Shown here piece after piece: positions 24,201 to 35,088 of a stretch of 55,015 nt of DNA. The notes under the pieces are model-generated. The model was given only the letters and a program-made list of their open reading frames with translations. It was not told where the DNA came from and did not search any database. The DNA comes from Cylindrodendrum hubeiense (taxonomy: Eukaryota > Ascomycota > Sordariomycetes > Hypocreales > Nectriaceae). Location: positions 1 to 55,015 of the forward strand of contig JAANBB010000273.1 of NCBI GenBank assembly GCA_014621425.1, given 5' to 3'. The stretch's first letter is position 1. Each line of letters opens with the position of its first letter. Position numbers and translations under genes: made by a program.

Positions 24201-26502
24201 CTCGTCCAAAATCACCGCCATCTGGTCAGGTTCTAGCCGACATGCCCATCGTAACAAGGCGATTGTTGCTCTTGAAGCAAACGGCGAACATGAGGCGATT
24301 TCCCGCTCCTTCGTTTCTGAACTTGTCACCCCTCTTGAATCCGGAAGAGAGGCAGAATCGCCAGCCTACGTCACCAAAATTTACATCCTTGACTTTTTGT
24401 ACCAATGTCTGCAGGAAACCCCCAGGAAGCCTACCATCGCACATCTGCTGCTTGGTTTCAAATGTGGAGTCGACTCTCTCTCAATCGATTCCAAAGGAGC
24501 ATTTACCGATAGGACGTCCCTATTCCATACCTTGTTGAGACTCCTCCTAGAGGCTCCCTCCAGTGATGCTCAGGGAATGCGACAATGGCTTATTGCCATC
24601 AAGTCACGCGTGATGCGTATCCTCCACATCCTTTGGAGCTCGCCCCTTTCAGCGCCAGTCGTGATTGATGAGTTACGCGAAAACGAGATCCTCTTCCACC
24701 TTCTTCTCCGTGAGGTGGTGATCAACCCAGAGCTTCCCTGGGAGGGAGAGAATGTGACCATGGTTCACTTTCCCATGACGGACGGTGCGATCGCTCTCAT
24801 TGACTTCTTAGTCTTGCGAAGCATGGGCTTGGAATATATCGCGATGGAGCTTTGCAGCATCTCACAGAACCGCATGCCCAGTATCAAGCGCCGAATTTTC
24901 GAGGCTCTAAATGGGCAAATTATTGGGGAAAGCAACACCCCTATCCAGATCCCAACCATCTTTGACCTGTACGACTTCCTACTCCCAGAGGGCGTTTGGG
25001 ATATTCCTCTGCCCCCACTCCAGTTCTATAAGGACATCGATTTGTCTGTGTGTTTGGAGATCGACGTCGACTCAAATTCGATCTACAACATTGATCGCGT
25101 TAAGGAGATCCTGCTTCTGAAGCGTGGCGAGTCGCAAGGCTCGGGCACACTGATTGCAGCCCAGGATTTGACAGCTCTTGAAAGGGAGGAAGGCATGATC
25201 CTGGAGTACCTCATCTCATCGAACCGACAAAAGCAGCTTGGTACCCAGAGCCTTAAGGTACTCAGGACTTGGACCAAGCTGTTGTTGGTCATGATAGAGT
25301 CCAATGACTTCAAGGGTACAGCACAGACTTCCTTCTTCCTGCAGGCGCTTCAGTCAATTCTCCCAAGTCTCGAGGCATTCGCATCCGAGCGACCTGAGGA
25401 AGCGATCGAATTAGCGAGACTTGCCAAGATTCTCCTCTTCAAGCTCGACCTGTCGGCATCAGAGGGCGACAAGAATGGCCAGGCTATCGGTAACCTGATC
25501 AGTGACAAACTGTACCAGCTCTTCCAGATCTGCCTCCAAGCAATCGGCAAGTGGGCTGGCACTCCAGAACTGAGGTCAGTCTACTACGGTATCTGCTACC
25601 GCTACTTGACCGGCATCTCAGACCAGGGTCCGTTGACCTCCAACCGCCCTAAGACCATCAAGACGATCCAGGTTTACGGAGAGAGGCTCATCAACGTCAT
25701 TTGCGATGATGCCTATGGCGGTGAGGCAGAGTGCCAAACAGCGGCCCTGATCCTCCTAAACGCCTTGGTCAGCATAGGTCGGCAAGAGAGCGACGATCAT
25801 GTTGTCGAGACGTTGAACCGACTCAACTTTATTGGCATTATGGTGGACTCGCTACGAAATATTATGCAAGAATGGCATGAGGTCTTCACATCAGGTACGC
25901 TTTTACGCAGTTGAAACTTGCGAGGTTGTTCGTTCACTGACAGTTCCAAACAAACATAGGCCTCTCTGAGCAGCAGAACTACCAGAATGCGCGTCTCGCA
26001 CTACTCCTGGAGCTCTCGCAGACTCGTACCGGTGCCAAATATCTCCTCCATTCAAACCTCTTCCGCGCGCTCGACCTCTCTGGCCTCTTTGCGGCGGACC
26101 CTGAGCTCCAAACCAACGGGTCCAATCCGCGCGCCCTCGAGCAGCACTACGACCTACTCGCCCAGATGGTCCGCATCGTCGGCGCCGCGCTCGTGAGCCG
26201 TGGTAGTCACAATGTTGTTCAGGGTCGCCGGTTCCTCACCGATCACCGTATGCTCGTCACGCACACCCTCAAGCGCAGCGCGGGTATCGGTAGCGGCACT
26301 GCCAACGACGATCTTGACTTGCGAGTGGAGGAGTTGGCTGAAGGGCTGATGGTTATTATTGCAGCAACAGGGTTCCTTGAGGTAAGCAATTTTGCTCATC
26401 CCATCTAGGTCATTACAGGAATAGGCAGCTAACTACAGGTTACAGTTCGAGAACGATGTTGTGCCGGAGCCCAAGCAGCAGAACATTGGACTCTTCCATT
26501 AG
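21222..26502 (+). CDS. nup192: Nucleoporin Nup192 (Nup205 family)
   Basis: Exons are 21222-21411, 21467-22084, 22137-22373, 22421-25894, 25960-26381 and 26446-26502: 4998 nt, 1665 aa, matching the family's ~1700. Nup192 is a large alpha-solenoid of the nuclear pore inner ring that binds Nic96, Nup53 and the channel nucleoporins. The N-terminus (ALDALQAFHQGLLSLREG), the SLLECGIIRFHQQRKYVLDAVRL region and the long helical repeats throughout are characteristic. There are no membrane segments or zinc motifs. The frame closes across all five introns, which are 47-65 nt with good GT/AG sites. The last intron has two acceptors 7 nt apart; the downstream one gives the tail FENDVVPEPKQQNIGLFH and is preferred. 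The start ATG is the first in frame after the divergent promoter. Confidence 0.92.
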
Positions 26503-27277
26503 TTTGAACGAAGAGGGACGGAGAACTCACTTGGAGACGGTACAGAGTACTTTTGTTGTGCGTATTAAGTTAGGATAGATCTTGCGCAGACTTCAGCGGC
26601 GTTGGGAACGAGTGGCAAATCTCGTGTAAGAGTGTTGTGTGTGGAGGAGAGTGGATAAATCACCACTGTAGATAGATAAAGAGACCCAAAAAGCGATTCA
26701 CGTTTTGCCATCCCACAAAAGAAAAGGACTCACAATACTGCAAATGGGGGATATTTGTGATAGCAAAATCAAATCATGGATGCCCTGGTGAGCTGCCTGC
26801 AACGCTCTAAGTCTATGCGGAAGCGCCTCCTTGCCTGACGTGTGCCCAACTCAGGGGATATGCCATGCCATGCGAGTTCCCCTTCCACCGTCTCCTTGAT
26901 ACTCCGTACGCCGACATCGCAACGGTGTGAATTACCCCCGTCGTGTGCCAAAGTGAGATAAAATTCAAAGCCCCCTCCCCCCGTGATTCCCCCTGTCCAT
27001 GCAAATGCTGGGTATCTTGAGTCGGACGGTCCCATGTCCATCCTCCCAACGTGTGATAATGAAGCTGCGACCTATGCGTATATCGTCGATAATTAGAGCA
27101 CATCTCCCCTAAAGGAGCGACCATATTCCAGTGGCCCTGTCGGCTAGGGGTACTATGAGAAAGCCAGTTCCTCGGGATATAGGAAAGAGAGCCTTGGTGA
27201 AGAAGGTCTAGACCCCGGTTAAGAAATTGCGTGTTATGTGCGCGAGGTTGATCGGTCATCGAAAAAGTACCCGAGCT
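26503..27277. other. Convergent 3' region of NUP192 and SLX8
   Basis: This 775-bp gap between two convergent stop codons should hold both 3'UTRs and terminators. Open frames in it are short and unconvincing. No repeats or RNA genes were recognised. Confidence 0.5.
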
Positions 27278-28619
27278 TCACGACTGGGAGTCGGCCTTGC
27301 GTTTGCCTTTTCGGGTGGCTGTCATGAGCTTCAGCTCAAGAGGCCAGAAGCCCTTGGTCTTACTGTTGTACGTCTCCCGGGGCTTCATGTCCAACTTCTG
27401 ACGACACATTGGACATTTTCCTTTGGTCGCCTCAACGTGCAGAGATGAATGCAAGCACTGGGCGCAGTAGAGGTGGCCTAGAGATTGTGTGAGATGATGA
27501 GACAGCGTGGCGAGTGGCGAGTGGCGAGTGGCGAGTGGCTAAATTGAAGGTGAAAACAAGGAGACTCGACATACCACAATGTGTTACCGTCAGGATGTTA
27601 GCATCGTCCATGCAAATGACGCACTGGAAGGCAGCGAGCTTGATGCGTTTATCCTCGACCGGTTTCCTAAGATCTTCAGGCACCTCGTTTGCCTCGGTCA
27701 GGTCGATGGTGGTGAATTCACCGGAGCGGGCTTCAGCTCCGGGAGTGATGGGCGGTTGGCCAGGCTCGAACAGTGAATCATCGATATCCTTGGAGGTGAG
27801 GGACTGATTCTTCCTTCTCGAGGGCGATTTGGTGTGCGTTTGGGGTGATGGATTCATCGAGGTCCTGCGGCGCTTATTGGAGTGCACGGCATCGTGAGGG
27901 GCGGCCGCCGGAGGCCTTCGGCGTGTCTCTGGCATCGTCTCGGAAAAGGAACTGGAAGGGCTATCGAAGAGGCCAGAGTCGTCGAAAGAATCAAACGTCT
28001 GCAACGTTGACTGGGACTCGCCAGCGGTGGTGGAGAAGGAGAGTTGGGTCGTGGAGCGCTGAGGTGCAGTGAAGTCGAGGTTGAGGATACAGGCGCCAGA
28101 GGGGTTGCGTGGGGCCGTTGAGGCGCTGGGGCACGGCGCCGAAGGCAGCGGCCTGGAAGCCTGTTCTGAGGGCCGGGTCTGGCTGTGGCTCGGGCGCTGG
28201 GCTCGGTGTGCGGCTGGTTCGGTGAATGAAGGATAACTTGACGGTGAGGAAAAATCGACTTCGGCAAACGCGGAAAGGTCGTCGTCGACAAAGGCGCTGC
28301 CGGGCTGCGAGGTGCCGAGGGGATCGGGGAGATTTAACAGCTCGTCGTCGTCGATGTTCCACAGGTCGACGAGGTGCTCCGGAGGCCACAAATTCGACGA
28401 GGGAGCGATAACGGAAGAGCGCGCTCGATTCCCCGGGGGTGTCGAGTAGTTTGGGATTGCGGCGGTCGGGGCGGCTGTCGTGTTCGAGGGATGTTGTCGG
28501 GATCGGGTCGTGGTCGTGGTTGTGGTCGTGGTCGTGGTCGAGGAGGCGCTCGGCTGCGAGGGTGGCAAAGAGTGCAACGGCGGCTCGACGCAATATCATG
28601 GCCAGAAAAGGCAGCCTCA

Positions 28620-28653
<34 letters not shown>

Positions 28654-28934
28654 GGCTTTGACCGGTGGGCGAGACGAAGCGGCTGGCCATGGAGATGGCA
28701 ATCGGCGGACGGTTTGTATTCCAGGTTGTATTCCACAACAGGGCTGCGTTGTCTGTTCGGTCGACGACAAACGAGCGTCAGGAGCCGACGACACATCAGG
28801 GAGCGAGGGAGGAGCAGGAGGAGCAGAAAAGGCCAAAGGGAAGCAAACGAGAAAGAAATGATGCGGCTCTCGGGTGTCTAACCTTGCAGCAGGCGGGTGA
28901 CGAAGGAGTCCATCAGCAGGTAACTGTGGTCCAT
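27278..28934 (-). CDS. slx8: Slx8-type RING finger E3 ubiquitin ligase (putative STUbL)
   Basis: The 3' part is firm: exon 28474(or further)-27575 joined to 27477-27278. It encodes a C-terminal C3HC4 RING (CVICMDD...THCGHLYCAQCL...KGKCPMCRQKLD), followed by a basic tail ending ADSQS. Slx8 with Rfp1 forms the SUMO-targeted ubiquitin ligase acting at damaged forks and nuclear pores. The preceding segment has a candidate SUMO-interacting core (TTIDLTE) before VPEDLRKP, a layout typical of fungal Slx8. The 5' end is tentative. The RING frame is closed by a TGA at 28596-28598 with no in-frame ATG before disordered sequence. An exon 28934-28883 (MDHSYLLMDSFVTRLLQ) spliced to 28474 restores the frame (1152 nt, 383 aa) across a 408-nt intron full of microsatellites. 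Alternative starts are possible. Confidence 0.8.
27507..27539. repeat. GTGGCGA heptamer tandem inside an SLX8 intron
   Basis: About 4.7 perfect copies of a 7-bp unit lie within the 97-nt intron that splits the RING coding sequence. Variation in copy number would change intron length but not the protein. Confidence 0.9.
28506..28540. repeat. GGTCGT hexamer microsatellite
   Basis: Nearly six hexamer copies, with one C-to-T variant, lie just inside the proposed first intron of SLX8. Read through in the RING frame they would give poly-Thr, which argues that this is intron or an unstable coding tract. Confidence 0.9.
28621..28650. repeat. CCTGTG hexamer microsatellite
   Basis: Five perfect copies lie in the proposed 408-nt first intron of SLX8, upstream of the in-frame stop. 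Confidence 0.95.
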
Positions 28935-30413
28935 TGTTGATATGCCGCCGTCAGGTCGGGAAGCCTGATTACAGAGTGCGAGAGTGGAGGCGGTTCAGTG
29001 GTAGGGGTCAGTGTGGTGTTTGGTATCGGCACGGCCGCCGGCTCCGGAACGGCAAAAAGCCAGGACAGAAGAGAGACGCAAGAAGCAGTCTGTGTCGCGA
29101 GAGAGCTTCACCGCAAGGGCAGAGGACAATGGGCAATGGATTAATTGATGATCTCTGGCGGATGCTGGCGAAATGGATTTATCCCGAGGTCCAGCTGCAG
29201 CGGGGAAGTGATGTGTTCAAGAGGCACAGGTTAGACGGGACCGACGGCCAATATGAACGGACAACGTGATCAGGTCATCGTGAGGTACTGGATAGGTACA
29301 TTGCTCCGACGGCATTGCAGCGCCAAAACATGCCTCACAGTGCCACAAGCACAGACCCCCCTATGTGATTCTCGGGAGGTGTGCATATTGCCACGCTCGC
29401 TTGCGAGACAAAGAGGCGCCAAATGCGAGAGTGGTGTTGGGGGCAGTGTTTTGTTGGCTCTGGAGGAGGAACATTGTCTCGTGTGCAAAGCCGCCCTGTT
29501 GAGTGGTTTCCTGGTCGGATGATAATATGAGGTGAGATGGGATGGTTCCTCGGGTACGTGGTGCCTCGTACAGTAGCAGCCGACACTCGTACCTATCCAT
29601 ACACACCTAGGTTGAGGTAGGATGCGGTTTGCTTACCCGCCACGGCAACGGGGGTCCCTGCATTCGATTCGATGCATCGCCTCGAGGTCGAGCGAGCGTA
29701 CCATCAAGCGTCGCCTCAAGTAGCAATGCTCTGTCTCAAAACATGTCATCAAAGTCGTACTGTGAACTGGTTTTAGCAAATCTTGCACTTGCCCTGTGAC
29801 GATTAGCATTGGTCAAAATCCCCGCCCAAGTCCCGCGTACACGTCCCAAGTCTTATCTCGAACCCAGAAGTCATTACCGTGGCTCTGGAATGTTTGCCAC
29901 ATACGCTGGAGCAGCGCTACTGCACGCAATGCATGGTTAATTGAAAAATCACAGCTTCCTCGTTGGTATTTAAAATATTAAAAACTATAAGCTAAGAGAC
30001 ATAAGCCGGAGAAAATCACGACACCGTCCCATCGGTTGTTCTTTTTTTTAATCCCCGACATGAACAGCAAAAGGAGTTCCCTTTCATCCATGACTACCAC
30101 GAGGGACGGACTCGCTACGTGCCGTGACCTCCCCGCGTAGGCAGGAGCCTCCCATTGGCAGATCGCCCAAATATTCCCAGGAATCCTGTCAACTCCACTT
30201 TATGGCTCCTTCTCCACTAAACTTACCTACCCAAGTTGCCAAGGACCCACCTGCAAAGCCGTCATCCACCAGATGGCGCCCCTAAAATGGCAAACGTCAA
30301 ATTCATCTTCAAGTCCGCATCTCCAGCACTATTGCGATAGCATTAAAGCACCCCGCCAGCGCTTCCGGCACTGCTGAAACCATCACCGCTGGAACCATCG
30401 CTATCTCTCCGTA
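28935..30413. other. Divergent intergenic region SLX8/MIP1
   Basis: About 1.5 kb separates two divergent genes. It should hold both promoters and 5'UTRs. The open frames here are short and no domain is recognisable. I see no RNA gene. Confidence 0.5.
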
Positions 30414-30434
30414 ATGTCGCTGTCCTTCTACTAA
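30414..30434 (+). promoter_or_regulatory. Upstream ORF (6 codons) in the MIP1 leader
   Basis: An ATG at 30414 opens a frame of six codons (MSLSFY) ending with TAA at 30432-30434, two bases before the MIP1 ATG at 30437. If the leader is transcribed, ribosomes would terminate almost on top of the main start. Whether this represses or permits translation cannot be told from sequence. Confidence 0.55.
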
Positions 30435-30436
30435 TC

Positions 30437-33400
30437 ATGTTTTCTCCTGCCGCTGGCAGTATCCAGCGAGGTTCAACAGCCAGCTTCATCCGAATCGCCC
30501 GTCACCAAGCATTCCGTCGCAATGCCTGGCGTGCCCATGTACGATGGCTGGCTGCTGTCGCAGACACAACCACACTGAAAGAGCAACAATCACTCGCCAG
30601 TATGTTTATGCTGCTTTGATTACCCAGCTTCTCGTCTCTAACATTCATTTGCTAGTCCCATCGCAAGCTCGACACAGCGAGATTGGCATCCAACACCTCA
30701 GCTCCCACGTCTTCAAGCAGATTTTCCCCGATGGCAACAAACCCGCTCCTCCCGAACTTGTCAAGCTCTCCAAGGATCACCTCCGCCGCCATGATCTCCT
30801 CGGCAAAAACACCGACAAATCCGACCCCATCGCATTCGATCTACCCCCACTGCAAGGACGCACTCTCGATGAACACTTTCACCGGCTCGGTATGGATAGC
30901 GCAGAGCCCTACCTGAGCTCTGCCAAGGAATTCGCCCGAGCGAACCCTCCTCCCAAACCCCGGAAGTGGGTGCGCCGAAGTGGTTGGACCAAATACTATC
31001 CGGATGGGCGAACCGAGCAGGTGGATGCCCCGGACGAGACCATGCTCTGCTTCGATACCGAGGTCATGTGGAAGGAAAGCCCATTTGCCGTCATGGCATG
31101 CGCCTCGAGCCCAACTGCATGGTATGCGTGGCTTTCTCCATGGCTCCTCGGCGAAACGGAGAATGACCGGCAGCTCATCCCCATGGGCGATCCCACCAAG
31201 GACCGCATCATCGTTGGGCACAACGTGGGATTCGATCGGGCCAGGGTCTTGGAAGAATATGATATCAAGCAGTCGAGGAACGCATTTATAGACACCATGT
31301 CACTACACGTAGCCGTCAATGGCATGTGCTCCCAGCAGCGACCTACCTGGATGAAGCACAAGAAGAACAGGGAGCTAAGAGAACAGTTTGCCAGTCAGAC
31401 CTCAAACCACGAACTTGCGGACCTCTTGAGTAATCAAGGTATGCATGATGAGGAAGAATTGTGGGTTGAGCGAAGTTCGGTCAACTCGCTGCGAGACGTG
31501 GCCAAGTTCCATCTCAACGTCACCATCGACAAAGCCGTCCGCAATGATTTTGGAGTTCTGGATCGCGATGCTATCTTGGCAAAGCTGGACGAGCTGATGG
31601 ACTACTGTGCCGCGGACGTATCCATCACACATCGCGTCTATCAAATTGTCTTCCCAAACTTCCTCGAAGTCTGCCCGCATCCTGTTAGCTTTGCTGCTCT
31701 CCGCCATCTCTCCTCCTCCATTCTACCAGTCAACGAATCTTGGGATTCCTACCTTACCAACGCCGAGGCAACCTATCAGAAGCTCTCCGAGGCTATCCTA
31801 GCACGACTCGTTGGGTTGACAGACAAGGCACTGGAGATCAAGGGTGACCCAGAACAGTGGCAGAATGACCCTTGGATGCAGCAACTCGACTGGTCCGGCC
31901 AGGAAATCAAGATGGTCAAGGGCAAGAAAAAGAACGACCCACCGCGACCTGCAGCAAGGCAAAAGAAGCCAGGGATGCCCAAATGGTACAAAGACCTCTT
32001 CCAAAATAACGATGCACCCATCGGCATTACGGTGCGAACACGAATCGCGCCACTGATGTTAAAGCTCCGCTGGGACACGCACCCTTTGTTCTGGTCGGAC
32101 AAGTATGGTTGGACATTCCGGGTTCCACAAGCAGAAAAGGCAAAGTACATTGAAAAACAGATGCTGCAGTGCGTCTTTGACGAAACAGAACCGGTTTTGA
32201 GAGATGACCGAAATCATTCCTTCTTCAAGCTCCCACACAAGGATGGCCCAACTTCCCGCTGCACGAACCCAATGGCCAAGGGTTACTTAGCTTACTTTGA
32301 GAATGGGACACTTTCATCGGAGTACTCATACGCCAAAGAGGCACTCGAAATGAATGCTTCGTGCTCATACTGGATTAGTGCGCGAGACAGAATCAAGTCG
32401 CAAATGGTGGTTTACGAAGAGGATATCAAGCCAGGCGAGAGGAAGGCGAGTGTTGCCAACAGCAAAGGCTTCATCCTGCCACAACTAATCCCGATGGGTA
32501 CCATTACCCGCCGATCCGTGGAGAATACTTGGCTCACGGCTAGCAACGCCAAGAAGAACCGAGTGGGCTCCGAGTTAAAGGCGATGGTCAAGGCCCCGGA
32601 GGGCTACAGCTTCGTGGGGGCTGACGTGGATTCGGAGGAGCTCTGGATTGCCAGCTTGGTGGGCGATGCGACATTCAAGTTGCATGGTGGAAATGCGGTT
32701 GGTTTCATGACCCTAGAGGGGACAAAGGCCGCAGGCACCGATCTGCATTCACGAACAGCATCTATCCTGGGCATCACAAGAAACGATGCCAAAGTCTTCA
32801 ATTATGGGCGTATCTACGGCGCGGGTTTGAGGTTTGCGGCAACATTGCTTCGGCAGTTCGATCCTAACCTGTCAGAGAAGCAAACGGCGGACACAGCTTC
32901 GAAGCTGTATATCAACACGAAAGGAACTAAAACTAACCGAAAAACGCTATACAAGCGACCTTTCTGGAGGGGTGGTACCGAGTCGTTCGTCTTCAACAAG
33001 CTGGAGGAGTTTGCGGAACAGGAGAGGCCCAGAACGCCGGTTCTAGGCGCTGGCATCACTGAGGCACTCATGGGACGATTCATCAACAAAGGCGGATACT
33101 TGACATCTCGGATCAACTGGGCGATTCAGTCGTCAGGAGTTGACTACTTGCACCTCCTTGTTGTGGCGATGGACTACCTGACACGACGATTCAGCCTTGA
33201 CGCTCGATTATCCATCACTGTCCACGACGAAATCCGATACCTGGTTAAGAACGAGGACAAATACCGGGCTGCCCTCGCGCTCCAGGTGGCCAATGTTTGG
33301 ACGCGAGCCATGTTCGCTCAGCAGGTGGGCATCAATGATCTCCCGCAATCGTGCGCCTACTTCTCAGCCGTGGATATCGACCACGTTCTGCGGAAGGAGG

Positions 33401-33900
33401 TTGATATGGACTGCATCACCCCGAGCCACCCCAATGCTATTCCACATGGAGAAAGCCTGGACATTGTGACGTTACTCGAGAAGGGCGACGAGGCCAGGCT
33501 TGATCCAGCCATTGTACCTGATGCCAAGCTTGCCCCAAAGCTAGATCACATCAAGTACACTCCCCGTGTGCCTGTCATGCAGGCCATCCAGGACGTAGCC
33601 GGGGATAGCATGCCGTTCATCAAGGCTCAGATCGTCAGCGGCGATCAAGAGCTGCGCGACATCGTCAAGGATGTGCAGAAAGCCAAGACTGCAGCTATGG
33701 GCAAGGTGGAGAAGCCACTGAGCAAGAAGGCGATGCAGAGGGTGCTGCCGTACTGCTCGGACGCGCATCTAATGCCGATGGACGAACCCATGTCAGTGTC
33801 GGAGGCGATTGGAATGAGATATGAACATGGATACAAGAAGGTAGAGAACTGGGCGAGGCCCCCTACGAAAGGCGGTGCAAGGCCGAGCTCGAGATACTGA
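30437..33900 (+). CDS. mip1: Mitochondrial DNA polymerase gamma catalytic subunit
   Basis: Two exons, 30437-30599 and 30656-33900 (3408 nt, 1135 aa). The enzyme replicates and proofreads mitochondrial DNA. The N-terminus (MFSPAAGSIQRGSTASF, then many Arg and almost no acidic residues for ~40 aa) is a good matrix-targeting peptide. 3'-5' exonuclease motifs are intact: Exo I FDTE (~residue 186), Exo II VGHNVGFD (~240) and Exo III YCAAD (~370). The family-A polymerase motifs are A GADVDSEELW (~709), B RNDAKVFNYGRIYGAG (~762) and C VHDEIRY (~909), all with their catalytic residues. After motif C a tail of ~220 residues matches the fungal C-terminal extension. The 56-nt intron lies just behind the targeting peptide. 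A short uORF precedes the start. Confidence 0.96.
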
Positions 33901-35088
33901 GTTGGTCCAATTCCGCTGACATGACAGTTGGGACGTGTATATTTCTTTTGTATTGTCGCTTCGGCGCTTGTACGATTTTGGATGATGGGATTGTATGTAC
34001 CTCATGTATGACTTGCATCTATATTGGACGGTTGGGGGCTTTGGGGGGCTCATGATGGATGGGTCATGGTTGGCGTGGTCATGAGAAGGAAAAGGCATTG
34101 GGAATATCGGCCTCGGGATGATGGTCTATGTTGTATGAGTATATTTAACTGCCTACCTATGTTGTAGCGTAATGTATTAATATGTGCGATGTATTAGTGG
34201 ATGAGTGTCTAATGACGGCCATAATGTATGTACGTACATGCTCGGGAGATGCGACCCCAGACTGCATTGACCATCATGCCTTCGATGCCCGGTTTCGATT
34301 TAGCTTGACCAGGGCCCTGACCGGCGCTGTCACCTCGGACGTTACAGGGTCAGTATGGCGAGGACGGAGTCGCGTGTGATGTTTAGTATCAGTCGGAGCG
34401 AGTCTCCCCAGCTCGTGTTAGTGGGGACGCTGAGTGGCCCTTGTTAGTGGCATCGTGTCTACGTACGACGTAGGTACGGAGTAGCACGGTACACCTGTAC
34501 AGTAGCATTGGATCTTCGTTAGTGGCGCGGTTTAGCGGGGTTTTACTGGCAGCCCACTGGGAGCTGGTGGGAAAAACAAGCTTCACGGTACAGCCCCATT
34601 TCGTCATCAGAGCGCCGGCCAGGTGGGGGGGGTGCTGTAATCCTCAGCTCAGCCCAGCTCAGTTGGAGGGGGGGGGTCTCTCTCTGCTGTCATCGTCATT
34701 GCCAACCTTGGACCTTGCACCATTTCATTTCGACATCCCGAACTCAACCCGGAGTTGCTTGATTTGATTTCATCCCGCAGGAGTCGCACTCTCGTTGCCT
34801 GTTGTCCGTTCATCCTCTCGCTTTCCAGGACCGCCGCATTCACCCCGCTTGCTGGACGCCGCCGCGCCGTTCTGAGACCCGAAGCTAGCCATCCCTCCAT
34901 CCATCATCTATCGAGCTACCCCAACAACTTCCAGCCGACACAGACAGACACCCACGATCCCCAATCCTAGGAGACAAACGAGGCGAGCCAGCAGCAAGGG
35001 TCAAGGAGAATAAGGAGACTAAGGAGAAGGACCAGACCGCAACTGGTCAACCAACCAGCCAACCAACACAACACAGCACAACACGGCC
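33901..35088. other. Intergenic: MIP1 3' flank and promoter of the Ybp-family gene
   Basis: 1.2 kb between two co-directional genes. The left part is AT-rich with TGTATG/GTATGT runs, consistent with 3'UTR and terminator. The right part (34650-35088) is pyrimidine-rich, then becomes an A/C-rich leader (caaccaaccagccaacca and related) directly before the next ATG. No gene is supported. Confidence 0.55.

Noticed and set aside
27991..28836. A 281-codon open frame overlapping SLX8 on the same strand in another frame
   Set aside because: It has no ATG start (begins with TTG), is low-complexity Arg/His/Pro-rich, and is explained by GC-rich microsatellite DNA over the SLX8 exon and intron.
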